From Stenotrophomonas acidaminiphila (lineage in GTDB: Bacteria; Pseudomonadota; Gammaproteobacteria; Xanthomonadales; Xanthomonadaceae): DNA of 64,000 nt. The DNA lies in NCBI GenBank assembly GCA_002951995.1, contig CP019797.1, positions 2,836,501 to 2,900,500 of the forward strand, given 5' to 3'. The notes below the pieces were generated by a model, which searched no databases, was not told the DNA's origin, and was given only the letters and a program-made list of their open reading frames with translations. Positions 35,979 through 44,986 of the stretch are shown here, in pieces (positions within the stretch are counted from its first letter, which is position 1; every line of letters starts with the position of its first letter). Made by a program: the position numbers and the translations under genes.

Positions 35979-36520
35979 GCAACCACATAGCATCGATCGT
36001 GCAGATTGGCGCCATAGGAAGCCCCAATGTCAGCGATGGAAGGCTCCTTCCTTTTATTACAATTGATTGCACAGATTGCCCTGAAGTGGAGAACTCCATT
36101 GAAGTTCACGGACATCTTCCGGCACCTGGAGACGTCGTTTCTACTTGGGGCTGGAAGCGCTTTAGCAAGTCAGATGTATATCTGCGCCTTGATTTCAAAA
36201 GACCCATTACCACCACTGCACATTTGGCAATCCCTGTTTCTACTAAAGGCTATGTTGTTGACTGGATCATGGCCGTCCGAGGGCTCTATCTTCAATCGTC
36301 AAAGTACGGCGGCTGCGTGTCAGAGGGCCTGGGAAGTCCCGCAATTATTGTAGAAGTTCCCAGCGCATCAACGTTCCCAGTTTGGCCGGCCATCTACCGG
36401 AAAATCCTAGTTAAGCGCTTTAAGGCCGGAGGCCTTAAAGGCAAGGCAATCGATAAAGCCATCGAAGACTACAAGGCCAGGCAGAGGGAAATTTGGTTCA
36501 GGCGTCCTCAAGCTCCCTAA
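35975..36520 (+). CDS. Cassette protein of unknown function
   Basis: A 181-residue protein without recognised domains. It looks mixed alpha/beta, with hydrophobic strands (LLPFITIDC, VVDWIMAVRGLYL) and a Lys/Arg-rich C-terminal helix (KAIDKAIEDYKARQREIWF). No signal peptide. Translationally coupled to the preceding gene, so the two products may act together. The stop codon lies at the start of attC-like site 3. Confidence 0.65.
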   Translation: MSNHIASIVQIGAIGSPNVSDGRLLPFITIDCTDCPEVENSIEVHGHLPAPGDVVSTWGWKRFSKSDVYLRLDFKRPITTTAHLAIPVSTKGYVVDWIMAVRGLYLQSSKYGGCVSEGLGSPAIIVEVPSASTFPVWPAIYRKILVKRFKAGGLKGKAIDKAIEDYKARQREIWFRRPQAP

Positions 36521-36575
36521 ATAGCGATTAATTCAAGCTGACGCCACTCCGGCGCGGCTTAGCTCAGCATTAGCC
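36519..36575 (+). repeat. attC-like site 3, right end of cassette cluster
   Basis: Pattern: TAGCGATTAATTCAAGCTGACGCC-ACTCC-GGCGCGGCTTAGCTCAGC, then R' core ATTAGCC (36569-36575). The stem GACGCC/GGCGCGGC and the TTCAAGC / GGCTTAG complementary arms match a standard attC fold. GC-rich chromosome resumes just after. Confidence 0.75.
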
Positions 36576-36596
36576 GCCGGACTCACGTCGACAGAT

Positions 36597-36625
36597 GCCA
36601 TGGGCGGACTTGGTCCGCCCATGGC
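36597..36625. other. Perfect 13-bp hairpin
   Basis: GCCATGGGCGGAC pairs perfectly with GTCCGCCCATGGC across a TTG loop. There is no T-run on either side. It lies 12 bases past the stop of the minus-strand SymE-like gene and 21 bases past the last attC-like site. It may end the SymE transcript or protect its 3' end. Confidence 0.6.
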
Positions 36626-36637
36626 CATCAACCTAGG

Positions 36638-36859
36638 CTATTCCTCAGCAGCAATCACGATGCCGCGTCGGGTCACTATCACCCGCGCGTTCTGGCCAAC
36701 TTTGAGGCCGGCGGCCTCCAGCCAGTCGCCGCACAGTCGCAGGTAGGGCACCTGCCGGGTCTTGAAGCGGCGGTCCTTTTCCTTGGCGCGGCTTTCGTAA
36801 TACTGGCAGCCGACTTTCAGGGTGCGCGACGTAAAACGGGGTTCGACCTGCTCGGTCAT
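36638..36859 (-). CDS. SymE-like toxin/nucleic-acid-binding protein
   Basis: A 73-residue protein with an AbrB-like swapped-hairpin fold as in the SymE family: RTLKVGCQYYES, then VPYLRLCGDWLEAAGLKVGQNARVIVTRRGIVIAAEE, which matches the family core (P.LRL.G.WL..AGF..G..V.V....G.LVI). SymE proteins are type I toxin-antitoxin toxins, in E. coli SOS-induced and countered by an antisense RNA. No LexA box is obvious upstream. Located at the edge of the cassette cluster but GC-rich like the chromosome and on the other strand. Confidence 0.75.
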   Translation of the reverse strand: MTEQVEPRFTSRTLKVGCQYYESRAKEKDRRFKTRQVPYLRLCGDWLEAAGLKVGQNARVIVTRRGIVIAAEE

Positions 36860-36973
36860 GGCGATCTCCTAGGCATGGATGGAGCCGCATGGCTTTCGGG
36901 CGCGGCGACCGCCTAGTAAAGGTGTGTTGAGCACCTTTGGCGATCTGATCACCTCACCCGAGCAGGGTCAACG

Positions 36974-37822
36974 TCAGACAATCCCCCGCAACCGCCCCAG
37001 GGTTACCCGATCCCGCTGCTCCAGGTCCTGCACGGTTTCCACTTCGCCGAAGCCGCCCTGCTCCAGCAGCGCGCGGATGGCCGGGCCCTGGTCCCAGCCG
37101 TGTTCGAGCAGCAGCCAGCCGCCGGGGACGAGGTGGTCGGGGGCGCCGGCGATGATTTCGCGGATGGCGTCCAGGCCGTCGGCGCCGGAGGCCAGCGCCG
37201 GGGGCGGTTCGAAGCGCAGGTCGCCCTGCTGCAGGTGCGGGTCGCCGGCGGCGATGTAGGGCGGGTTGCTGACGATCATGTCGAAGCGGTCCGCGCCCAG
37301 CGCGGCGTACCAGTGGCCGCGGCGGAACCAGACGTTGTCCAGTCCGTGGGCCTGGGCGTTCTTCACCGCCACCGCCAGGGTGGGGCCGAGCAGGTCGGTG
37401 GCCATCACCGTGGCCAGCGGGCGTTCGCTGGCGATGGACAGGGCGATGGCGCCGCTGCCGGTGCCCAGGTCGGCGACGCGGGCCATGTGCTCGGGCGGCA
37501 GCCGCGCCAGTGCCTGTTCCACCAGCAGCTCGGTTTCCGGGCGCGGGATCAGGGTGGCGACGTTGACCTGCAGGTCCAGGGTCCAGAAGCCGCGGCGGCC
37601 GGTGAGGTAGGCCAGCGGGTGGCCTTCGGCGCGGCGCTGCAGCAGCAGTTCGAAGCGCTGGCGGGCGTCGTCGTCCACCGGGTCGGTGGCGTGGGCGAAC
37701 AGCCAGGCGCGGTCCACGCCCAGCACGTGCAGCAGCAGTTGTTCGGCCTCGTGCCGGGCGTCCTCGCCGGGCAGCCGGGCGGCGCCTTCCCGCAACAGCG
37801 CGGCAACCTGGGGGGTGGACAC
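36974..37822 (-). CDS. prmC: Peptide chain release factor N5-glutamine methyltransferase
   Basis: Methylates the Gln of the GGQ motif in release factors 1 and 2. The product is 282 residues from the GTG at 37822 ([10 protein letters not shown]), which has AGAGG at good spacing; longer in-frame starts encode Pro/Arg-rich sequence outside the family. An N-terminal helical domain is followed by the Rossmann methyltransferase: [22 protein letters not shown] (SAM binding) and the catalytic NPPYIAAGD. Alone on the minus strand. Confidence 0.93.
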   Translation of the reverse strand: MSTPQVAALLREGAARLPGEDARHEAEQLLLHVLGVDRAWLFAHATDPVDDDARQRFELLLQRRAEGHPLAYLTGRRGFWTLDLQVNVATLIPRPETELLVEQALARLPPEHMARVADLGTGSGAIALSIASERPLATVMATDLLGPTLAVAVKNAQAHGLDNVWFRRGHWYAALGADRFDMIVSNPPYIAAGDPHLQQGDLRFEPPPALASGADGLDAIREIIAGAPDHLVPGGWLLLEHGWDQGPAIRALLEQGGFGEVETVQDLEQRDRVTLGRLRGIV

Positions 37823-38015
37823 TTCACTACCTCTTCGCGGGACGTTTCCGGGACCGGGAGGATAGTCACCCGGCCTGCCGCTGCCTACCGCGGCGGCGCC
37901 GGCCCGGGATCGAGCCTGCCTATGCCGCCCGTTCAGGTTTGGGCCAGATGTTGGCTTGGAAAGCCGGAAAACGCGCCCGATATCGGGGTGAGGGCCCGCT
38001 GCCGGGGCCGAATCA

Positions 38016-38052
38016 ATAGCCAATATCTATTGATGCGATGCATTCAATTCAT
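38016..38052 (+). promoter_or_regulatory. OxyR-type operator and promoter of ahpC
   Basis: ATAG-N7-CTAT (38016-38030) is a perfect match to half of the OxyR consensus; at the same 7-base spacing follow weaker half-sites ATGC (38038) and TCAT (38049). A -10-like TATTAG lies at 38073-38078. The genes downstream are ahpC, ahpF and oxyR itself, which supports peroxide-responsive control. Confidence 0.75.
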
Positions 38053-38127
38053 TTGTTTTATTAGGCACTGCCTATTAGCCTGTGCTGCACGGTTCACCAC
38101 CCGTCCCTTCAACCAAGAGGAAGTTCC

Positions 38128-38691
38128 ATGTCCCTTATCAACACCCAGGTCCAGCCGTTCAAGGTCAACGCCTTCCACAACGGCAAGTTCATCGAAGTCA
38201 CCGAGGAAAGCCTGAAGGGCAAGTGGTCGGTGCTGATCTTCATGCCGGCGGCCTTCACCTTCAATTGCCCGACCGAGATCGAAGACGCGGCCGAGCATTA
38301 CGCCGAGTTCCAGAAGGCGGGCACCGAGGTCTACATCGTCACCACCGACACCCACTTCTCGCACAAGGTGTGGCACGAGACCTCGCCGGCCGTGGGCAAG
38401 GCCAAGTTCCCGCTGATCGGCGACCCGACCCACCAGCTGACCAACGCTTTCGGCGTGCACATTCCGGAAGAAGGCCTGGCCCTGCGCGGCACCTTCGTGA
38501 TCAACCCGGAAGGCGTGATCAAGACCATGGAAGTGCATTCCAACGAGATCGCGCGTGACGTGTCCGAGACCCTGCGCAAGCTGAAGGCCGCCCAGTTCAC
38601 CGCCGCGCACCCGAACGAAGTGTGCCCGGCCAAGTGGAAGGAAGGCGAGAAGACCCTGACCCCGTCGCTGGACCTGGTCGGCAAGATCTAA
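38128..38691 (+). CDS. ahpC: Alkyl hydroperoxide reductase peroxiredoxin subunit
   Basis: Typical 2-Cys peroxiredoxin, 187 residues, that reduces hydrogen peroxide and organic peroxides in the cytoplasm with AhpF as electron donor. The peroxidatic Cys47 is in AFTFNCPTE (usually FTFVCPTE; Asn for Val is a mild variant). The resolving Cys166 is in EVCPAKW. GAGGAAG-type ribosome-binding sequence precedes the ATG. It heads the ahpC-ahpF-oxyR cluster behind an OxyR-type operator. Confidence 0.97.
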   Translation: MSLINTQVQPFKVNAFHNGKFIEVTEESLKGKWSVLIFMPAAFTFNCPTEIEDAAEHYAEFQKAGTEVYIVTTDTHFSHKVWHETSPAVGKAKFPLIGDPTHQLTNAFGVHIPEEGLALRGTFVINPEGVIKTMEVHSNEIARDVSETLRKLKAAQFTAAHPNEVCPAKWKEGEKTLTPSLDLVGKI

Positions 38692-38769
38692 GCGCCGGCA
38701 ACCGGTGGAGGGAACCAGCAGGCAGTAGCAGCCAGGTTCCGCTCCCTGCACTCCCACCCCGCCCTGCGG

Positions 38770-38850
38770 CGGGTGTGGGGGTGAACCGAAGCCGCGCCGC
38801 GCCAGCCCGTGGTTCTGCCCGCCAGGCGCGGTTTCGGTTCACCCCTACTT
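38770..38850 (+). repeat. Large imperfect palindrome in the ahpC-ahpF spacer
   Basis: GGGGTGAACCGAAGCCGCG near 38778 matches the inverted CGCGGTTTCGGTTCACCCC near 38830 with one mismatch, around a 28-base GC-rich loop. A smaller CACCCCGCC/GGCGGGTGTG pair lies just upstream. The structure could stabilise the ahpC message or limit read-through into ahpF, as intercistronic hairpins often do. Confidence 0.7.
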
Positions 38851-38913
38851 TCCCGGCGGGTTGCCCTGGCAACCGCGTCCTCCCCCGTTTTGCCTCGAAC
38901 AAGGAGTTGCGCC

Positions 38914-40506
38914 GTGCTCGACGACACCCTCAAGACCCAGTTGCAGCAGTACATGGGCCTGCTGCGCCAGCCGCTGCGGCTGATCGCCTCGCTCGACGAC
39001 AGCGCCGCCAGCACCGACATGCGCAGCCTGCTGGCGGACATCGTGGCCGCCGGCAACGGCAAGATCAGCCTGGACACCACGGGCAGCGATGCGCGCCGGC
39101 CGTCGTTCGTGATCGCCCGCGAGGGCGAAAGCCACGGCGTGCGCTTTGCCGGCCTGCCGCTGGGCCACGAATTCGAATCGCTGGTGCTGACCCTGCTGTG
39201 GACCGGCGGCCATCCGCCGAAGGTGGCGCAGGAGGTGATCGACGGCATCAAGGCGGTGGACGGCGAGTTCGCCTTCGAGGTGTACATGTCGCTGACCTGC
39301 CACAACTGCCCGGACGTGGTGCAGGCGCTGGCGCTGATGGCCATCGTCAACCCGAAGATCAGCACCACGGTGATCGAGGGCGGCGCGTTCCAGCAGGAAG
39401 TGGAGCAGCGCCAGGTGATGGCGGTGCCGATGGTGTTCCAGGGCGGCGAGATGTTCGACTCCGGGCGCATGACCCTGGAGCAGATCCTGGCGCGGCTGGA
39501 CACCGGCGCGGCCAGGCGCGAAGCGGCGAAGATCGCCGCCAAGGACCCGTTCGACGTGCTGGTGGTGGGCGGTGGCCCGGCCGGCGCGGCCGCGGCGATC
39601 TACGCCGCGCGCAAGGGCATCCGCACCGGCGTGGCGGCCGAGCGCTTCGGCGGCCAGGTGCTGGACACCATGGCCATCGAAAACTTCATTTCGGTGCAGT
39701 ACACCGAAGGCCCGAAGCTGGCCGCGGCGCTGGAGCAGCACGTGCGCGAGTACGAGGTGGACATCATGAACCTGCAGCGCGCCACCCGGCTGGTGCCGGC
39801 CGGTGCCGATGGCCTGGTGGAAGTGGAGCTGGAGAACGGCGCGTCGCTGAAGTCCAAGAGCGTGATCCTGTCCACCGGTGCGCGCTGGCGGCAGATGAAC
39901 GTGCCCGGCGAGGACGCGTACCGCAACAAGGGCGTGGCCTACTGCCCGCACTGCGACGGCCCGCTGTTCAAGGGCAAGCGCGTGGCGGTGATCGGCGGCG
40001 GCAACTCCGGCGTCGAGGCGGCCATCGACCTGGCCGGCATCGTCAGCCACGTCACCGTGTTCGAGTTCGACAGCAAGCTGCGCGCCGACCAGGTGCTGCA
40101 GGCCAAGCTGCACAGCCTGCCGAACGTGACCGTGGTGCTCAACGCGCAGACCACCGAGGTGCTGGGCGACGGCCAGAAGGTCACCGGCCTGGTGTACACC
40201 GACCGCGTCGGCGGCGATTCGCACCGGGTGGAACTGGAAGGCATCTTCGTGCAGATCGGCCTGCTGCCGAACACCGAGTGGCTGCGTGGCACGGTGGAGC
40301 TGAGCCCGCGCGGAGAGATCGTCATCGACGAGCGTGGCCAGACCAGCGTGCCGGGCGTGTTCGCCGCCGGCGACTGCACCACGGTGCCGTACAAGCAGAT
40401 CATCATTGCCATGGGTGCCGGCTCCACCGCGGCGCTGAGCGCGTTCGACCACCTGATCCGCACGTCGGCACCGCAGCCGGCGCCGGCGGTGGCGGAGACG
40501 GCCTGA
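38914..40506 (+). CDS. ahpF: Alkyl hydroperoxide reductase flavoprotein subunit
   Basis: NADH:AhpC oxidoreductase, 530 residues. The N-terminal double-thioredoxin-fold domain carries the CxxC pair C129/C132 (SLTCHNCPD), at E. coli numbering. The C-terminal thioredoxin-reductase-like part has FAD motif [19 protein letters not shown], the redox pair in [11 protein letters not shown] motif [10 protein letters not shown] and [17 protein letters not shown]. The start is GTG at 38914 with AAGGAG upstream. A strong hairpin with a short T-run follows the stop. Confidence 0.96.
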   Translation: MLDDTLKTQLQQYMGLLRQPLRLIASLDDSAASTDMRSLLADIVAAGNGKISLDTTGSDARRPSFVIAREGESHGVRFAGLPLGHEFESLVLTLLWTGGHPPKVAQEVIDGIKAVDGEFAFEVYMSLTCHNCPDVVQALALMAIVNPKISTTVIEGGAFQQEVEQRQVMAVPMVFQGGEMFDSGRMTLEQILARLDTGAARREAAKIAAKDPFDVLVVGGGPAGAAAAIYAARKGIRTGVAAERFGGQVLDTMAIENFISVQYTEGPKLAAALEQHVREYEVDIMNLQRATRLVPAGADGLVEVELENGASLKSKSVILSTGARWRQMNVPGEDAYRNKGVAYCPHCDGPLFKGKRVAVIGGGNSGVEAAIDLAGIVSHVTVFEFDSKLRADQVLQAKLHSLPNVTVVLNAQTTEVLGDGQKVTGLVYTDRVGGDSHRVELEGIFVQIGLLPNTEWLRGTVELSPRGEIVIDERGQTSVPGVFAAGDCTTVPYKQIIIAMGAGSTAALSAFDHLIRTSAPQPAPAVAETA

Positions 40507-40511
40507 TGTTC

Positions 40512-40547
40512 ACCGCCCCTCTCGCTTTGCGGTGAGAGGGGCGGTTT
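40512..40547 (+). terminator. Terminator after ahpF
   Basis: ACCGCCCCTCTC pairs perfectly with GAGAGGGGCGGT (12 bp) across a 10-base loop and ends in TTT. It begins five bases after the ahpF stop and separates ahpCF from oxyR. Confidence 0.75.
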
Positions 40548-40811
40548 GCGAACCCCGGCTTCGCGGCCCGCCGAACGCCCTTGCGCCAACGCAGGGGCCG
40601 GGACACGGGGCGGAGGCCGGGGTGAAGGCAAGGCGCAGCGCCCTGTGCTGTCTGCATGCACGACGCTGTGCCCCTGCCCTCATCCGCCCCTGCGGGGCAC
40701 CTGCATGCGGCGCATCCCCGTGCCGCACCCTCCGGGCGGCTTTGCCGTGCGGCCTGGCCGCCCTGCCAGGCTGGCTGCCGACGGAGCAGGAAACGACGTT
40801 TGGAGGCCGGA
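40548..40811. other. Non-coding spacer upstream of oxyR
   Basis: About 265 GC-rich bases without a supportable gene. It should contain the oxyR promoter, but I see no clear -35/-10 pair or OxyR half-sites. TTGGAGG at 40799-40805 is the oxyR ribosome-binding site. Confidence 0.5.
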
Positions 40812-41717
40812 ATGAACCTGCGTGACCTCAAGTACCTGGTGGCGCTGGCCGAGCACAAGCACTTCGGCCGCGCGGCGGCGGCGTGCTTCGTCAGCCAGCC
40901 CACGCTGTCCACCCAGATCAAGAAGCTGGAGGAAGAGCTGGGCGTGCCGCTGGTGGAGCGCGCGCCGCGCAAGGTGATGCTGACCCCGGCCGGGCGCGAG
41001 GCCGCCGCGCGCGCGCGCGGCATCGTGGCCGAGGTCGAGCAGATGAAGGAGGCCGCGCGCCGCAGCCGCGACCCGGAGGCCGGCACCGTGCGCCTGGGCA
41101 TTTTCCCCACGCTGGGGCCGTACCTGCTGCCGCACGTGGTGCCGGCGATCCGCGCGCGCTTCCCGCAGCTGGAACTACTGCTGGTGGAGGAAAAGAGCGA
41201 CGTGCTGTTGACCCAGCTGCGCAACGGCCAGCTCGATGCGGCGCTGCTGGCGCTGCCGCTGCACGACGACCAGCTGCATGCCGAGTTCCTGTTCGAGGAG
41301 CCGTTCGTGCTGGCCGCGCCCGAAGGCCACCCGCTGGCCGCGCACGCCACGCTGTGCATGGCCGACCTGGCCGACCAGCGCCTGCTGCTGCTGCAGGACG
41401 GCCACTGCCTGCGCGACCAGGCGCTGGATGTCTGCCACCTGGCCGGGGCGCTGGAGAAGTCCGAATTCCAGGCCACCAGCCTGGAAACGCTGCGGCAGAT
41501 GGTCGCGGCCGATGTCGGCGTCACCCTGCTGCCAATGCTGGCGGTGAAGCCGCCGGTGGCGCGCTCGCAGAACATCCGCCTGCTCGGCTTCGCCGGCGAC
41601 GACGCGCCCAGCCGGCGCATTGCCATGGTCTGGCGCCGCAGCTCGGCGATGAGCGAGTTCCTGCAGCAGCTGGCGGGCATTTTCCAGCGCCTGCCGCCGG
41701 ACCTGCTGGCCCTGTAG
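40812..41717 (+). CDS. oxyR: Peroxide-sensing LysR-type regulator OxyR
   Basis: A 301-residue LysR-family protein: N-terminal winged helix (LKYLVALAEHKHFGRAAAACFVSQPTLS... read across 7-35) and a C-terminal sensor domain. The redox pair Cys199 and Cys208 (DGHCLRDQALDVCHL) falls at exactly the E. coli OxyR positions, so it should form the peroxide-induced disulfide. The ATG at 40812 has GGAGG nearby; the 52 codons upstream are not OxyR sequence. Third gene of the ahp cluster, likely with its own promoter. Confidence 0.96.
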   Translation: MNLRDLKYLVALAEHKHFGRAAAACFVSQPTLSTQIKKLEEELGVPLVERAPRKVMLTPAGREAAARARGIVAEVEQMKEAARRSRDPEAGTVRLGIFPTLGPYLLPHVVPAIRARFPQLELLLVEEKSDVLLTQLRNGQLDAALLALPLHDDQLHAEFLFEEPFVLAAPEGHPLAAHATLCMADLADQRLLLLQDGHCLRDQALDVCHLAGALEKSEFQATSLETLRQMVAADVGVTLLPMLAVKPPVARSQNIRLLGFAGDDAPSRRIAMVWRRSSAMSEFLQQLAGIFQRLPPDLLAL

Positions 41718-41990
41718 GCGCCGGCCTGGCTGCGCGGCGCGGCGGCCCGGCAAGCCTGTGCCGGGCGCGCCCGGCAGCTACCGGCACGCCAGGCCGCGCG
41801 GGGGCGCGCCGGGCCATGGATCCGGCGCTGCGCCCGGTGTGGAGCCGTGCCCGCAACGCAGCCGTCCGCGTGCCCGCGTGCCACCTGCGCGCGCCTGAAC
41901 CAGGGCCGCCGGCGCATTGCAACGCCGCCGCCCCGCCCCATGATCGGGGTGGGTCGCATCCGTTCCACAATCCCCGCACAATAGGCCCCG
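41718..41990. other. Non-coding spacer between oxyR and rnk
   Basis: About 270 GC-rich bases. I see no supportable gene. The end (TTCCACAATCCCCGCACAATAGG, in two parts around 41963-41985) looks like a weak promoter for rnk, with CAATAGG as a possible -10 area. Confidence 0.4.
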
Positions 41991-42017
41991 GGCGGTGCCG
42001 CATTGGCGCCGCCTTTT
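41991..42017 (+). terminator. Terminator-like hairpin in the rnk leader
   Basis: GGCGGTGCC pairs with GGCGCCGCC (one G-U) over a 5-base loop, followed by TTTT. It lies 270 bases after oxyR and only 34 bases before rnk, so it may end read-through from oxyR or act as an attenuator for rnk. Confidence 0.5.
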
Positions 42018-42050
42018 GCATGTCTCTCAACAATTGCAGGAGTTTTTTCC

Positions 42051-42476
42051 ATGCCGACCAACAGCGGCCTGCCGCCATCGATCGTCGTCTCCAGCCGTGA
42101 CATGGCCCGCCTCGAGGCCATGCTCGATTCCCCGGCCCTGAGCCGGCACCCGGCCGCCGTCGCCCTGTCCCAGGAGCTCGAACGCGCGCAGGTGCTGCCG
42201 CCGGAGGAAATCCCCGCAGGCATCGTCACCATGCATTCGCGCGTGGACTGCGTGGACGAACTGCACGACGAACAGCATTCCCTGACCCTGGTCTATCCGC
42301 ACGAGGCGGATTTCGACAAGGGTCGCGTCTCGGTGCTGGCGCCGGTGGGCAGCGCCCTGCTGGGCCTGTCCGTGGGCCAGACCATCGACTGGACCGCCCC
42401 CGGTGGCCGCCAGCTGCGCCTGCGCGTGACCGCCGTCCACTACCAGCCCGAAGCCGCGGGCGATTTCCACCGCTGA
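42051..42476 (+). CDS. rnk: Regulator of nucleoside diphosphate kinase (GreA/GreB-like)
   Basis: A 141-residue protein of the Rnk family. N-terminal short coiled-coil part (residues 1-55) and C-terminal GreA/GreB FKBP-like domain (about 58-135; [45 protein letters not shown]). Rnk binds RNA polymerase near the secondary channel but is too short to cleave transcripts. Start ATG at 42051 has AGGAG at correct spacing. Confidence 0.9.
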   Translation: MPTNSGLPPSIVVSSRDMARLEAMLDSPALSRHPAAVALSQELERAQVLPPEEIPAGIVTMHSRVDCVDELHDEQHSLTLVYPHEADFDKGRVSVLAPVGSALLGLSVGQTIDWTAPGGRQLRLRVTAVHYQPEAAGDFHR

Positions 42477-42510
42477 GCGCCGTGCGCCGGCCCCGCAACA
42501 GGAACCTGCC

Positions 42511-43470
42511 ATGACCCGATCCAAGCTCGCCCAGCTGCGTGAACTGTCCGTCGTGGTCGCCGATACCGGCGACTACGACGCCATCAAGCGCCTGCGCCCG
42601 GTCGACTGCACCACCAACCCGACGCTGGTGCGCAAGGCGCTGGACCTGCCGGTGTACGCCGGGCTGATCGAACGCGAACTGGAATGGGGCCGCGCCCAGC
42701 CCGGCGACCGCGCCGAGGTCGCCAAGGCCGTGGTCGACCGCCTGACCATCGGCGTGGGCGCGATGCTGGCCGAACTGGTGCCGGGCCGCGTTTCCACCGA
42801 GGTCGATGCCGACCAGGCCCACGACACCGCCGCGACCATCGCCAAGGCGCGCCAGTTCATCGCCATGTACGAAGCGGCCGGCGTGCCGCGCGACAAGGTG
42901 CTGATCAAGATCGCCGCCACCTGGGCCGGGGTGGAAGCCACCCGCGTGCTGCAGGCCGAGGGCATCGACTGCAACCTGACGCTGATCTTCAACCCGACCC
43001 AGGCGCTGGCCTGTTCGGAAGCCGGCGCGTTCCTGATCTCGCCGTTCGTGGGCCGCATCCTGGACTGGTACGTGGCCAATGGCCAGGCGCCAGCCAGCAT
43101 CGACCAGGACCCGGGCGTGCGGTTCGTGCGCGGCGTGTACGCCGAATTCAAGCGCCGCGGTTCGCCGACGGTGGTGATGGGCGCCTCGTTCCGCTCGACC
43201 GCGCAGATCGAGGCGCTGGCCGGCTGCGACCGCCTGACCATCTCGCCGGACCTGCTGGAAAAGCTCGACGCCGACCTGGGCGAGCTGCCGCGCAGGCTGG
43301 TGCCGGGCGCCGCCGAGGCGGTGGACGTTGCGCCGATCGACCAAGCGAAGTTCGACGCGGACATGGCCGCCGACCCGATGGCCACCGAGAAGCTGGCCAC
43401 CGGCATCGACGCTTTCGCCAAGGACCTGCAGGCGCTGCGCCAGCGCATTGCCGACGAACTGGCCCGCTGA
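42511..43470 (+). CDS. tal: Transaldolase
   Basis: Pentose phosphate pathway enzyme that moves a dihydroxyacetone unit between sugar phosphates. It is 319 residues, the TalA/TalB length. Motifs: DCTTNPTLV, the Schiff-base lysine in [26 protein letters not shown] and MGASFRS. It starts 34 bases after rnk with AGGAA ahead, and may be co-transcribed with it. Confidence 0.95.
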   Translation: MTRSKLAQLRELSVVVADTGDYDAIKRLRPVDCTTNPTLVRKALDLPVYAGLIERELEWGRAQPGDRAEVAKAVVDRLTIGVGAMLAELVPGRVSTEVDADQAHDTAATIAKARQFIAMYEAAGVPRDKVLIKIAATWAGVEATRVLQAEGIDCNLTLIFNPTQALACSEAGAFLISPFVGRILDWYVANGQAPASIDQDPGVRFVRGVYAEFKRRGSPTVVMGASFRSTAQIEALAGCDRLTISPDLLEKLDADLGELPRRLVPGAAEAVDVAPIDQAKFDADMAADPMATEKLATGIDAFAKDLQALRQRIADELAR

Positions 43471-43474
43471 ACGT

Positions 43475-43506
43475 CCGCGGGAGCGCCCCCGGGTGCGCTC
43501 CTGCGG
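43475..43506 (+). terminator. Possible terminator of tal
   Basis: CCGCGGGAGCGC pairs with GCGCTCCTGCGG (12 positions, one mismatch or wobble) over an 8-base GC loop, directly after the stop. No T-run, so rho-independent action is uncertain. Confidence 0.4.
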
Positions 43507-43546
43507 GCAACCGGGCAGCGCTTGGCGTGTGTCTGGCCGCGAGCAT

Positions 43547-43566
43547 ATGCGGGGCAAGCCCCGCAT
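43547..43566. repeat. REP-like palindrome, copy 1
   Basis: ATGCGGGGCAAGCCCCGCAT: perfect arms around a CAA-type centre. One of five copies in this window of the core TGCGGGGC-N2-GCCCCGCA family, all in intergenic DNA. It lies in the 320-base spacer between tal and the minus-strand flavodoxin gene, which otherwise holds GC-rich sequence and no gene. Confidence 0.85.
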
Positions 43567-43764
43567 CTACGGTACCGGGTGGCTGCAGAAGATCCCGGGC
43601 TCCCGCCCTGCCGGCGGCGCATCGCCGCCGCGCTGAACCGCCGCCCCTCGCAGACGCGCGCCTTCGTGGGCGATGGGGCTTTGCCGGCAAGGCCGGCCGC
43701 GCCTCCAGGTGCGTGCCTGCAGACGCCCGGGCCATGCCCGAAGAATGTCCGGCCGCGAAGGTGC

Positions 43765-43784
43765 ATGCGGGGCAAGCCCCGCAT
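43765..43784. repeat. REP-like palindrome, copy 2
   Basis: Identical 20-mer to copy 1, 198 bases further on, seven bases before the stop of the minus-strand flavodoxin gene. The shared flank GGCCGCGA precedes both copies at slightly different distances. Confidence 0.85.
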
Positions 43785-43790
43785 CCAGGC

Positions 43791-44303
43791 TCAGAAGATT
43801 CCCAGTTCCAGCCCCGCCGCGAGCAGCGCGCCGAGTTCGCGGCCGCGCGCCAGGTCGGCCTGCGGCAGCATCTTGGGCGCGGCAATGGCTTCCGGCGTCT
43901 GCGCATGGGTGCGCACCAGCAGCGGTTCGGCCACTTCGCGCAGGCGCAGGCCGGTGGCGATGCGCCGCAGCTGGGCGATGGTCGGCTGCCCGTCCGAACC
44001 GGCGCAGACCACCAGCGCGTACGGCTTGCCGTCGCAGCGGCCCAGCAGCGGGTAGTAGCTGCGGTCGAAGAAATCCTTCATCGCGCCACTGATCGAGGCC
44101 AGTGTTTCCGGGGTGGCGAACACCACCGCATCGGCGCCCAGCACGTCGTCGGCCGCGGCGTCGGCCGCGCGCAGCAGGCGCACGTCCAGCGCGTCGCGGC
44201 CCCCCTCGCGCGCCGCCTCGGCGACCGCGCCGGCCATGGCCCGGGTGGCGCCGGTGAAGCCGTGCCACACCACCAGCAACCGGCGTGGCGCGGCCTCCGC
44301 CAC
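43791..44303 (-). CDS. Flavodoxin-like NAD(P)H oxidoreductase
   Basis: A 170-residue flavodoxin-fold protein. The FMN phosphate-loop region is [18 protein letters not shown], followed by the second FMN loop around [22 protein letters not shown] and [20 protein letters not shown]. It probably carries FMN and reduces an unknown acceptor. It starts one base downstream of the msrA stop, so it is the last gene of the minus-strand group gst-DUF2007-msrA. Confidence 0.75.
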   Translation of the reverse strand: MAEAAPRRLLVVWHGFTGATRAMAGAVAEAAREGGRDALDVRLLRAADAAADDVLGADAVVFATPETLASISGAMKDFFDRSYYPLLGRCDGKPYALVVCAGSDGQPTIAQLRRIATGLRLREVAEPLLVRTHAQTPEAIAAPKMLPQADLARGRELGALLAAGLELGIF

Positions 44304-44304
44304 C

Positions 44305-44976
<672 letters not shown>

Positions 44977-44986
44977 GGTCCGCTCC

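Noticed and set aside
34033..36575. Prophage or genomic island with integrase
   Set aside because: No integrase, transposase, tRNA or phage gene is present, and the repeated sites fit attC-like elements better than phage att sites.
36860..36973. LexA box controlling the SymE-like gene
   Set aside because: No CTGT-N8-ACAG match is visible upstream; only a 7-bp hairpin (36918-36938) is present.
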